Source: a bacterium (lineage in GTDB: Bacteria > Chloroflexota > Dormibacteria > Aeolococcales > Bog-877). From it: a DNA stretch of 64,000 bases. The stretch spans positions 1 to 64,000 of the forward strand of contig JAJYXT010000065.1 in the NCBI GenBank assembly GCA_021801645.1. Direction: 5' to 3'. Below, in pieces: positions 10,102 to 19,043 of the stretch. The notes under the pieces were generated by a model. It saw only the letters and a program-made list of their open reading frames with translations, made no database searches and was not told the DNA's origin. Numbering within the stretch: position 1 is the stretch's first letter; every line of letters begins with the position of its first letter. Position numbers and translations under genes: made by a program.

Positions 10102-12447
10102 ATGGCGGTCACTCAGCTGATCGGAGCCCGGGTCCAGCGCCGGGAGGACCCGCGGCTGATCACCGGGCACGGACGCTTCATGGAGGACCACACCCTGCCC
10201 GGGCTGACCCACCTGGCGGTGGTGCGCAGCCCCCACCCCCACGCCCTCATCCTCGGCATCGACACCGCGGCGGCCCGCGCGCTTCCCGGGGTGCTGGCGG
10301 TCTTCACCGCCGCCGACTTCCACAAGGTGCTCAGCGGGAGCATGCCGGTCACGCCGTCCTTCGCCCCGGAGAAGAAGTACGTCCCGGAGCGTTTCCCGAT
10401 CGCGGACCGCGAGGTCTGCTTCCAGGGGGAGCCGGTGGCCGTGGTGGTGGCCAACGACCGCTACCTGGCCGCGGACGCCGCCGACCTGGTCCATGTCACC
10501 TACGAGCCCCTGCCGGCGGTGGTGGACCCGGAGGGGGCGATGAATCCTGGCAGCCCCCTGGTCCACACCGACGGGCCGGACAACATCGGCTGGGACATGA
10601 CCTACGCGGGAGGTGACATCGACGCCGCCTTCAGCCGGGCCGAGGTGGTGGTGAAGGAGCGCATCATCCAGCAGAGGCTGGCCCCCTCCGCCATGGAGAC
10701 CCGGGGGGTGATGGCGAGCTACTCCCCCTACTCCGAGGACCTCACCCTCTGGCTCAGCAGCCAGAACCCCCACTTCATCCGCCTCTTCGTGTCCGGGGCC
10801 ATGGGTATCCCGGAGAGCCGGGTCAGGGTGGTCTCACCCGACGTGGGTGGCGGCTTCGGCAGCAAGATCAGCCCCTACCCCGAGGACTACCTGGTGCCGG
10901 CCGCCTCCAAGCTCCTGGGTCGGCCGGTGCGCTGGATCGAGACCCGGACCGAGAGCGTGATGACCACCATCCACGGCCGGGGTCAGGTGTTCACCGCGGA
11001 GGCGGCGGCCCTCCGTGACGGGACCCTCCTGGGGCTCCGTCTCACCCAGGTGCTGGACCTCGGCGCCTACCACGGGACCTTCGGGGCCTTCCAGGCGTGT
11101 GCCTGCCTCATGGCGGGAGGGGTGTACCGCTGGGAGGCGATCTCCGCCCGCACCGTGGGGGTGCTCACCAACAAGGTGCCCACCGACCCGTACCGGGGGG
11201 CGGGCCGGCCCGAGGGCACCCACCTCTGCGAGAGGATGGTGGACCGGGTGGCCGATGAGTTGGGGATGGACCCCGCCGAGCTGCGGCGCAAGAACTTCGC
11301 CCGTGAGTTCCCCTTCGTCAACAACTTCGGCCTGACCTACGACTCCGGCAACTACGACGGCACCCTGGACCGGGCCATGGAGCTCTCCGACTACCAGGGC
11401 TGGCGGCAGCGCCAGGCGAGCGCCAGAGATGAGGGGCGGCTGATAGGCATCGGACTCTCAACCTGGGTGGAGATCTGCGGCTTGGGCCCCAGCGCCGCCA
11501 CCGCCGGAGCCACCGGGGGGATCGCCCTGGTGGAGTCCGCCCAGATCCGCTTCCTCCCCTCCGGCTCGGTGGCCGCGTACGTGGGAACCCACGCCCACGG
11601 GCAGGGACATGACACCACCTTCTCCCAGCTGGTGGCGGAGACACTTGGGGTGCCGCTGGAGGCGGTCGACCTGCGTCACGGGGACACCGCCGAGGGCCCG
11701 GCGTTCGGCTACGGCACCTACGGCAGCCGCAGCCTTTCGGTGGGGGGGATGGCCCTCTACACCGCCTCCCAGGAGATCCTCGCCAAGGCGAGGAAGCTGG
11801 CGGCGCACCTTCTGGAGGCCTCTCCAGACGACCTGGAGTTCACCGCCGGCGCCTTCACCGTCCGGGGCAACCCCCAGGCCAAGAAGACGATCCAGGAGGT
11901 GGCCCTGGCCAGCTACGGCGGCAATCTCCCGGCGGGGATGGAGCAGGGGCTGGAGGCGGTGAGCCACTTCGACCCGCCCAACTTCGTCTGGCCTTTCGGG
12001 GCCCACGTCTGCGTCGCGGAGGTGGATCGCGAGACCGGGGCGGTGGAGATCCTCAGCTACACCGGGGTGGATGACTGTGGCAACGTCATCAACCCGATGA
12101 TCGTCGAGGGTCAGGTCCAGGGCGGCATCGCCCAGAGCATCGCCCAGGCGCTCTTCGAGGAGGTGGTCTACGACGGCGAGTCAGGGCAGCTGGTGACCGG
12201 GACCATGCTGGACTACCTGGTCCCCACCATGAACGAGCTCCCGACCCCCCAGCTCGACCGGACCGTGACTCCCAGCCCCACCAACGCCCTGGGCGTGAAG
12301 GGGATCGGGGAGGCGGGGACGATCGCGGCCTCGGCGGCGGTGATCAATGCCGTCTGCGACGCCCTGAGGCCGCTGGGGATCCACCATGTGGACATGCCCG
12401 CCAGCCCGGACCGGCTCTGGCGGCTGATGCAGGAGGCAGGGCGGTGA
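10102..12447 (+). CDS. Molybdenum hydroxylase large subunit (CoxL/xanthine-dehydrogenase family, form II-like)
   Basis: GARVQRREDPRLITGHGRFMEDH, SPDVGGGFGSKI, TDPYRGAGRPE, LGVKGIGEAGTIAASAAVINAV. Confidence 0.95.
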   Translation: MAVTQLIGARVQRREDPRLITGHGRFMEDHTLPGLTHLAVVRSPHPHALILGIDTAAARALPGVLAVFTAADFHKVLSGSMPVTPSFAPEKKYVPERFPIADREVCFQGEPVAVVVANDRYLAADAADLVHVTYEPLPAVVDPEGAMNPGSPLVHTDGPDNIGWDMTYAGGDIDAAFSRAEVVVKERIIQQRLAPSAMETRGVMASYSPYSEDLTLWLSSQNPHFIRLFVSGAMGIPESRVRVVSPDVGGGFGSKISPYPEDYLVPAASKLLGRPVRWIETRTESVMTTIHGRGQVFTAEAAALRDGTLLGLRLTQVLDLGAYHGTFGAFQACACLMAGGVYRWEAISARTVGVLTNKVPTDPYRGAGRPEGTHLCERMVDRVADELGMDPAELRRKNFAREFPFVNNFGLTYDSGNYDGTLDRAMELSDYQGWRQRQASARDEGRLIGIGLSTWVEICGLGPSAATAGATGGIALVESAQIRFLPSGSVAAYVGTHAHGQGHDTTFSQLVAETLGVPLEAVDLRHGDTAEGPAFGYGTYGSRSLSVGGMALYTASQEILAKARKLAAHLLEASPDDLEFTAGAFTVRGNPQAKKTIQEVALASYGGNLPAGMEQGLEAVSHFDPPNFVWPFGAHVCVAEVDRETGAVEILSYTGVDDCGNVINPMIVEGQVQGGIAQSIAQALFEEVVYDGESGQLVTGTMLDYLVPTMNELPTPQLDRTVTPSPTNALGVKGIGEAGTIAASAAVINAVCDALRPLGIHHVDMPASPDRLWRLMQEAGR

Positions 12448-13250
12448 TTCCAGCAGCATTCCAGTACTCGAAGGCCGGCTCGGTGAGGGAGGCGGTGGCC
12501 CAGCTCCGGGAGGCCGGCCCGGAGGCCAAGGTGATCGCCGGGGGCCAGAGCCTGATCCCCCTCCTGCGGCTCCGGCTCTCCCAGCCGTCCCATCTGGTCG
12601 ACGTCAACGGGGTTCGCGAGCTCGACTACGTCCACCCGGAGGGCGACCACCTGCGCGTGGGCGCCATGACCCGGCACTCCACCCTGGCCCGCTCCGAGCT
12701 GGTGCAGCGCCACCTCCCCCTGCTGGCGGAGATGGCCGCCCAGGTCGGCGATCCGCAGATCCGGGCCCGGGGCACCCTGGGTGGGGTCTTCGCCCACGCC
12801 GACGCCGCGGGGGACTACCCCACCCTGGCGGTGATGTTGGACGCCACCATCGTCACGGACCGGCGCCGGGTTGCCGCCCGGGACTTCTTCCAGCACCTCT
12901 TCACCACCGCGCTCGCCGAGGACGAGCTGGTCTGCGAGGTGGTCTTCCCCATGGCCCCCGGACCGCACCGCTACATCAAGTTCCGGCGCCGGCTCTACGA
13001 CTGGGCCATCGTCGGGGCGGCCGTGCAGAAGATGGACTCCGGGTGGCGAGTGGGGCTGACGCACGTCGGCCCGACCGCGGTGAGAGCGGCCGCGGTGGAG
13101 AGCCGCCTGCAGGCCGGGGCCTCCTTCACGGAGGCGGCCAGCGCCGCCGCGGACGGCCTGGAGCCCCCCAGCGACGTGCGCGCCTCGGCGGACTACCGGC
13201 GGCATCTGGCCCAGGTCCTCACCCGCAGGGCCCTGGAACAGGCGGCCTGA
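12444..13250 (+). CDS. Molybdenum hydroxylase FAD-binding medium subunit (CoxM-like)
   Basis: EAKVIAGGQSLIPLLRLRLSQPSHLVDVN, IRARGTLGGVFAHADAAGDYP. Confidence 0.93.
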   Translation: MIPAAFQYSKAGSVREAVAQLREAGPEAKVIAGGQSLIPLLRLRLSQPSHLVDVNGVRELDYVHPEGDHLRVGAMTRHSTLARSELVQRHLPLLAEMAAQVGDPQIRARGTLGGVFAHADAAGDYPTLAVMLDATIVTDRRRVAARDFFQHLFTTALAEDELVCEVVFPMAPGPHRYIKFRRRLYDWAIVGAAVQKMDSGWRVGLTHVGPTAVRAAAVESRLQAGASFTEAASAAADGLEPPSDVRASADYRRHLAQVLTRRALEQAA

Positions 13251-13265
13251 GGGCGGTCTCGGCTG

Positions 13266-14195
13266 GTGGGCCGGGGCGCGGAAGGGGCGCCGGAGGAGGT
13301 CGGCTGGCCGGGGGCTGAGGGCCTCGAATCGGTCGAGGAGATGCGGTCTCGGCTGGCCGCCGCCAGCTACCTCGCCGACCCCGCGCTGGCCACCGTTGCC
13401 TACCTGGGGCTAAGGCTGGAGCGGCCGGTGCTGCTGGAGGGCGAGGCGGGGGTGGGGAAGACCGAGCTGGCCAAGGCGCTCTCCAGGGTGCTGGGCGCCC
13501 CGCTGGTGCGGCTGCAGTGCTACGAGGGCATCGACGTGAGCCAGGCGCTGTACGAGTGGAACCATGCCCGCCAGCTGCTGGCGATCCGGCAGCACGAGGG
13601 GGGAGGGCCGGACCTCGACCTCTACGCCGACCGCTTCCTCATCCGCCGCCCCCTCCTGGAGGCTCTCGCTCCGGCGGACGGGCGGCGCCGGGTGCTGCTC
13701 ATCGACGAGGTCGACCGCAGCGACGACGAGTTTGAGGCGTTCCTCCTGGAGATGCTGTCTGACTGGCAGGTGACCATCCCCGAACGCGGCACCATCAGCT
13801 GCGCGAGTCCCCCACTGGTGCTCCTGACCTCCAATCGGACCCGCGAGCTTCACGACGCCCTGAAGCGGCGCTGCCTCTACCACTGGATCGACTACCCGGG
13901 GTTTGCCGAGGAGCTGGCGATCGTGCGCCTGCGCCTCCCTGAGGTCCCGGGCCAGCTGGCCCGCCAGGTGGTGGCTTTCGTGCAGCAGCTGCGCTCCCTG
14001 CAGCTGTATAAGCTGCCCGGGGTGGCCGAGACCCTAGACTGGGCCGCCGCCCTGATGGCGCTGGAGCGCCACCGGCTGGACCCCGAGCTGGTGGCCGCCA
14101 CCCTGGGCAGCCTGCTCAAGTACCAGGAGGACCTGGCGGCGGTGTCCGGAACCAGGCTTCCCGAACTCCTGGCCGAGGCCGGTGTTGGGGTCTGA
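13266..14195 (+). CDS. MoxR-type AAA+ ATPase (CoxD-like)
   Basis: PVLLEGEAGVGKTELAKALSRVLGAPLVRLQCYEGIDVSQALYEWNHARQLL...VLLIDEVDRSDDEFEAFLLE. Confidence 0.92.
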   Translation: MGRGAEGAPEEVGWPGAEGLESVEEMRSRLAAASYLADPALATVAYLGLRLERPVLLEGEAGVGKTELAKALSRVLGAPLVRLQCYEGIDVSQALYEWNHARQLLAIRQHEGGGPDLDLYADRFLIRRPLLEALAPADGRRRVLLIDEVDRSDDEFEAFLLEMLSDWQVTIPERGTISCASPPLVLLTSNRTRELHDALKRRCLYHWIDYPGFAEELAIVRLRLPEVPGQLARQVVAFVQQLRSLQLYKLPGVAETLDWAAALMALERHRLDPELVAATLGSLLKYQEDLAAVSGTRLPELLAEAGVGV

Positions 14196-15357
14196 GGTCA
14201 GAGCGGAGACGGCAGGGTTCGTGCCCACCCTGGTCGGGCTGGCCCGACGGCTTCGGCGCGAGGGGCTGCGGGTGGGCACCTCCGAGCTGCTGCTGGGGCT
14301 GAGAGCAGCGGCGCTGGTGGGTGTGGAGGACCGGGCCCGGCTCCGGCTGGCGCTGCGCTGCTGCTGGTGCCACCGGCAGGGCGACCTCGCCGTCTTCGAC
14401 CGGGCCTTCCTGGAGGAGCTGGGCTGGCCGCGACGGGAGCCCTCGCGGCTGGCCCGCCCGGTGGCCCAGGTCACGGTGCGCGCCGAGACCCCGGGCGCGG
14501 CCTCCGAGACCACCGGGCCGTGGTCGAAGGGGCAGCCGCGGGGGACCGCCAGCCTGGACGAGCGGCTGCGCCGGCTGGACTTCGCCGCCTGCACCAGCGA
14601 GGAACTGGCCGACCTGGAGCGGGCGGTGGCCGAGCTGGCGGCGCGTCCGGCGCTGCGGCGCTCCCGACGCTACCGGCCCGCCCGCCGGGGCCGGCAGCTC
14701 GATTGGCGTCGCACCAGCGCCGCGGCGCTGCGTTCCGGAGGCGAGCCGTTGCGCTTGCGCCGGCGCCGCCGCGGGGAGCGGCCGGTGCAGCTCCTGCTCA
14801 TCTGCGACGTCAGCGGCTCGATGGAGCGCTACGCTCGCCTGATGGTGCGCTTCCTGCATGCCCTCGAGAGGACCTCCCCGGGCGCTGAGGCCTTCATCTT
14901 CGGCACCCGCCTCACCCGGGTCACCCGGGAGCTCCGGCAGGCGGATCCTGCCGCGGCGCTGAGAGCGGTGGGCGCCGCGGTCCCGGACTGGTCTGGGGGG
15001 ACGCGCATCGGTGACTGTCTCCACGAGCTGCTCACCAGGTGGGGCGGGCGGGCGCTGAGCCGCGGGCCGGTGACCATCCTGCTCAGCGACGGCTGGGAGA
15101 CCGGGGACGTCTCCAGGCTGGCGGAGGCGGCCGCCCGGCTGCGGCGGGGCAGCCGCCTCTTCATCTGGTGCAACCCCCGCATGGGGGATCCGGAATTCCG
15201 TCCCGAGGCGGCGGGGATGCGGGCGGCGCTGCCCCACCTGGACCGCCTTCAGCCGGTGCACAACTACGCGAGCCTGCTGGAGCTGAGCCGGGTCCTCCGG
15301 CTCGACGAGGGCGGGGGGCGGAGCCGGGCCCGTAGGGGTGGGACGAGCCTTGCTTGA
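14182..15357 (+). CDS. VWA-domain protein (CoxE-like)
   Basis: PVQLLLICDVSGSMERYARLMVRFLHAL...GGTRIGDCLHELLTRWGGRAL...ILLSDGWETGD. Confidence 0.92.
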   Translation: MLGSEVRAETAGFVPTLVGLARRLRREGLRVGTSELLLGLRAAALVGVEDRARLRLALRCCWCHRQGDLAVFDRAFLEELGWPRREPSRLARPVAQVTVRAETPGAASETTGPWSKGQPRGTASLDERLRRLDFAACTSEELADLERAVAELAARPALRRSRRYRPARRGRQLDWRRTSAAALRSGGEPLRLRRRRRGERPVQLLLICDVSGSMERYARLMVRFLHALERTSPGAEAFIFGTRLTRVTRELRQADPAAALRAVGAAVPDWSGGTRIGDCLHELLTRWGGRALSRGPVTILLSDGWETGDVSRLAEAAARLRRGSRLFIWCNPRMGDPEFRPEAAGMRAALPHLDRLQPVHNYASLLELSRVLRLDEGGGRSRARRGGTSLA

Positions 15358-16399
15358 GCTGATACCGACCCTGGACGACTGGGCGCCCCAGTACCCCGAG
15401 GTGGCGGTGGCGACGGTGGTGCGCACCTGGGGCTCGACCCCTCGCCCTCCCGGCGCCCGGCTGGCGATCGCCCCGGACGGGAGGATGGCGGGGTCGGTCA
15501 GCGGGGGATGCCTGGAGGCGGAGGTGGTGGAGCAGGGGCTCCGGACCCTCTCCGGGGAAGCTCCCCGGGTCCTTCACTACGGGATCGCGGACGAGCTGGG
15601 CTGGACGGTGGGGCTGGCGTGCGGGGGGGAGGTGGACATCTTCGTGGAGCGTCTCCGCTGGGACTCGGGGGACCCCCTGGTGGCCGAGCTCAAGGAGGCG
15701 GCCCGGAGCGGAGTGGACGCCGTCCTCTGCACCTGGCTGAGCGGCGCTGAGGTGGGCCGGCGGGCGCTCCTGGTGGGCGAGCGATTGGTGGGGGGTGGCA
15801 CGCCCTCCGAGCGGGCGGCTCTCATCGCGGCAGCCTCCCCGCACCAGCGCAGCGGTCGCGCCGGGGTCGAGGCGGTCCTCGGCACCGAGGTTCTGCTGGA
15901 GCCGCTGGGCACCGCCCCGGAGATGGTGATCGTGGGCGCCGTGGACACCGGGTCCGCCCTCTGCCGGCTGGCCCAGGAGGTGGGTTACCGGGTGCTGGTG
16001 GTGGACCCCCGAGAGCGGTTTCTGACCCGCGAGCGCTTCCCCAGCGCGGACGAGCTGATCCAGGAGTGGCCCCAGAGCGCACTGGCCCGCCTCCGGCTCG
16101 GGTCCCGGGATGCGGCGGTCTGCCTGACCCACGATCCCAAGTTCGATGACCCCACCCTGCTGGCCCTACTGCGGAGCAGGGTCGGCTACATCGGGGCCAT
16201 CGGCAGCCGGAAGACCCAGGAGGCAAGGCGGCAGCGGCTCATCGGGTTGGGGGCGGACCCGCAGTCCCTCCCTCGCATCCACGGCCCGGTGGGGCTGGAC
16301 CTGGGCGGCGCCACACCGGCCGAGCAGGCGCTCGCCATCCTGGCGGAGGCGGTGGCCGTCCGCTACGGGCGCAGCGGGCTGCCACTCCAGGCCGGATGA
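15338..16399 (+). CDS. XdhC/CoxF family maturation protein
   Basis: VATVVRTWGSTPRPPGARLAIAPDGRMAGSVSGGCLEAEVVEQ...CLTHDPKFDDPTLLALLRSRVGYIGAIGSRKT. Confidence 0.93.
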   Translation: MGRALLELIPTLDDWAPQYPEVAVATVVRTWGSTPRPPGARLAIAPDGRMAGSVSGGCLEAEVVEQGLRTLSGEAPRVLHYGIADELGWTVGLACGGEVDIFVERLRWDSGDPLVAELKEAARSGVDAVLCTWLSGAEVGRRALLVGERLVGGGTPSERAALIAAASPHQRSGRAGVEAVLGTEVLLEPLGTAPEMVIVGAVDTGSALCRLAQEVGYRVLVVDPRERFLTRERFPSADELIQEWPQSALARLRLGSRDAAVCLTHDPKFDDPTLLALLRSRVGYIGAIGSRKTQEARRQRLIGLGADPQSLPRIHGPVGLDLGGATPAEQALAILAEAVAVRYGRSGLPLQAG

Positions 16400-17040
16400 A
16401 GCCTGTGAGCCAGCCCTTCGTGGTGCTGGCGGCCGGCGCCAGCTCTCGCATGGGCCGGACCAAGCCGCTGCTGGAGCTCGGGGGGCGGACCCTTCTGGCC
16501 CTGGCACTCTGGGCCGCCCACGAGGGGGGCGCGGATCCGCTCCTGGTCGTCGCCAGGGACCCCGAGGAGCTCAGGTTGAGGGCGGGCGCCCTGCCGGGAG
16601 CGGAGTGGGTGGCGAGCCCGGAGGCCGCCCGGGGTCAGTCGTACTCGCTCCGGGTGGGGCTGCGCGCGGCAGCGCGCCATCAGCCCAAGGCGGTCCTGGT
16701 GGGGCTGGCCGATCAGGTCGGCCTCCGGCCGGAGGCTGTGGCCGCGGTGCTGGAAGCGGTGGCCGAGGGCGGCTCCGCAGCCTGGAGCGTGGCGTACGGG
16801 GGGGATCGCGCCTGCCCCGGCCACCCGGTGGCGCTGGGCCCGGCCACCTGGCCCCTGGTGGAACGGCTCCGGGGAGACCGGGGAGCTGGGCCGATCCTGG
16901 CCGGGCTGGGCGAGGAGCTGAGGTGGGTCGACCTGCCCTCCAGCTGGCGGCCGGTGGACTGCGACACCGAGGAGGACTACCAGGCACTGGTCGCCGCCGA
17001 TCTCGCCGGGATCCGGACCCCAACGGGCAATGCGGGCTGA
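16396..17040 (+). CDS. MobA/MocA-like molybdopterin nucleotidyltransferase
   Basis: VVLAAGASSRMGRTKPLLELGGRTLL...AVLVGLADQVGLRPEAV...GHPVALG. Confidence 0.9.
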   Translation: MKPVSQPFVVLAAGASSRMGRTKPLLELGGRTLLALALWAAHEGGADPLLVVARDPEELRLRAGALPGAEWVASPEAARGQSYSLRVGLRAAARHQPKAVLVGLADQVGLRPEAVAAVLEAVAEGGSAAWSVAYGGDRACPGHPVALGPATWPLVERLRGDRGAGPILAGLGEELRWVDLPSSWRPVDCDTEEDYQALVAADLAGIRTPTGNAG

Positions 17041-18073
17041 GTCCATTCCGGCGGACGGCTGGCGGGGCTCTCCGGAGCGCTGGCTGGGAGGGGTGCTCTG
17101 CCAGGACCTGAGAGCCGGCGACGGCACCCGGCTGCTGGCCAAGGGCCATCGGCTGGAGCGCGCCGACGACCTGCTCCTGGAGGCGGCGGCCCCGGGCGAC
17201 CTCCACCTGGTATTCCTGGAGCCGGGGGACGTGGATGAGGACTCGGCGGCGGTGCGGCTGGTGGCGCGGGTGGCCGGCGAGGGGTTGCTGGCCGGTCGGC
17301 CGGTCGAGTCCCAGGTGACCTGCCGGGCGCGCTGGCGGGGGTTGGTCCACGTGGCCTCTGAGCGCCTGCTGGCCCTCAACGCGCTGGATGGGGTCACTGT
17401 CTTCACCCTCCCCGACGGGATGCCGGTGGAGGCGGGGCGCTCGGTGGCCGGGGTCAAGGTGACCGGGCTGGGCATCCCGTCGGAGGCGCTGGAGGAGGCC
17501 GAGGCCCGGGCGGGGACCGGCGGCTTGGTGGACGTCCACCCCTTCCTGCCCCGCCGGGTGAGCGCCCTGGTGCTGGAGGGGCTCAGCCAGACCCGCCGGG
17601 CCCGGTTCGAGGAGGCGCTCCGGCTCAAGGTGGAATGGCTGCAGGGATCGGTGCGCGAGGTCAGGTACCTTCCCGATCGCGGCGCGGTGGACTGGGAGGT
17701 GATGAGTTCCATGGTGGCCACCTCCGACCTGCTGCTGGTGGCCGGCGTTGCCTCGATCGACCCTCTGGACCGCCCCTGGCGAGCGCTTCTCGAAGCCGGA
17801 GCACTCGCGGTGCGCCGGGGCCTTCCCGTGCATCCCGGGAGCAGCTACTGGGTGGCCCGGTTGGGATCGTGTGAGGTGGTGGGGGTGGCGTCCTGCGGGA
17901 TGTTCTCCCGCCGGACGGCCCTTGACCTCCTCCTCTGCCGGAGCTTCTCCGGCGGCTCGCTCACGCCGGAATACCTCGCCTCGCTCGGGGAGGGGGGTCT
18001 CCTGGCGAGGGAGCTCCAGCACCGCTTTCCCGACTACCGGGGCGAGGGGGCGGGGATCCTCGAGCCCGACTGA
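17030..18073 (+). CDS. MoeA-like molybdopterin-binding protein
   Basis: GGVLCQDLRAGDGTRLLAKGHRL...DLLLVAGVASIDPLDRPWRALLEAGA; position at the end of the molybdenum hydroxylase operon. Confidence 0.7.
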   Translation: MRAESIPADGWRGSPERWLGGVLCQDLRAGDGTRLLAKGHRLERADDLLLEAAAPGDLHLVFLEPGDVDEDSAAVRLVARVAGEGLLAGRPVESQVTCRARWRGLVHVASERLLALNALDGVTVFTLPDGMPVEAGRSVAGVKVTGLGIPSEALEEAEARAGTGGLVDVHPFLPRRVSALVLEGLSQTRRARFEEALRLKVEWLQGSVREVRYLPDRGAVDWEVMSSMVATSDLLLVAGVASIDPLDRPWRALLEAGALAVRRGLPVHPGSSYWVARLGSCEVVGVASCGMFSRRTALDLLLCRSFSGGSLTPEYLASLGEGGLLARELQHRFPDYRGEGAGILEPD

Positions 18074-18273
18074 GCGGCCGGGTCCGCTCAGCGGCTGCGG
18101 ACGCCGTACCGGACCGGCCACCTGGCGCCTGCCCAACCCGAGATATACGAGCGGCGGCCATCGGTCCGGCGGGGTCCCAGCCAGCCGGTGCTGCGCAGCC
18201 CCAGACGGAGCTGAGGAACGCATGTGCGATGGAGCGCACTGAGCTGCGGAGTGGCGGCTGGCCCTAAGCGCCC

Positions 18274-18942
18274 CTACTTGCGGCGCATTTTCCCTCGGTC
18301 CTGTGCCTGGGGGAGGCGGACCGGGAACATGAACGTTATGAGCTCCACCGGGACCGTGCCTCCGGGCCGCTTTGCGGGGTCGAGGCGGGGCAGGAATTCC
18401 CCCAGCAGGGCATGCAGCCGGCGCTTGAGCTCCTCTACCTCTTCCAGGGTCGCGAAGAGGAGGAACTGATTGGTCTCGGCCGCCGCCTGCCATTCCTCCG
18501 GATAGGTGGACCCGGTCGCCTCCCACAGCTCCAAGTGCTCGATCAGACGGCGGCGGAAGATGCTCCCCAGCACCTCCGCCTCGACCGTGGCCGCCGCGTC
18601 CTCACCCACTCGGGGGACGGTGTTGGCTCGAGCGACCATGCGCCAGGGTCGGCGCCGCCCCGGTCCACGCTCGCCCTCCTCGATGAAGCCGTAACGGGCC
18701 AGCTGGCGGAGGTGGAAGGAGCAGGTGGTCGGGCTCTCCCCCACCCGCTCGGACACCTCGGTGGCGGTCAGCGGGCCGTCCACCGCCAGGGCCTCCAGCA
18801 GGGCGATGCGGAGGGGATGGGCCAGCGCCCTGAGAGTCCTGGCGTCCTCGAGCCGGCGATAGGACCGGCGCGGGTCCGCGGTGTCCGGTGGGGCTGCCTC
18901 AGGCTCCCCGGCTTCGGAGGCGCTCAACGGGCCTGACCCCAA
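18274..18942 (-). CDS. ArsR-type winged-helix transcriptional regulator
   Basis: TLRALAHPLRIALLEALAVDGPLTATEVSERVGESPTTCSFHLRQLARYGFIEEG. Confidence 0.9.
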   Translation of the reverse strand: MGSGPLSASEAGEPEAAPPDTADPRRSYRRLEDARTLRALAHPLRIALLEALAVDGPLTATEVSERVGESPTTCSFHLRQLARYGFIEEGERGPGRRRPWRMVARANTVPRVGEDAAATVEAEVLGSIFRRRLIEHLELWEATGSTYPEEWQAAAETNQFLLFATLEEVEELKRRLHALLGEFLPRLDPAKRPGGTVPVELITFMFPVRLPQAQDRGKMRRK

Positions 18943-19043
18943 CCGCCGGCGGCCGACCGGAGGCAGTCCTCCACACCCTCGTTGCGTCGCGGCGATTCGG
19001 CCACCACTTCCTCATGTTCGCAGAGTGGGCAGGCGGGCCCCGG

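Noticed and set aside
10102-12447. Bona fide aerobic CO dehydrogenase (coxL form I)
   Set aside because: Lacks the AYRCSFR active-site loop with the Cu-binding Cys; has PYRGAGR instead.
16571-18526. 651 aa minus-strand ORF
   Set aside because: Antisense to the MobA-like and MoeA-like genes; Pro/Arg/Gly-rich with no recognisable motif.
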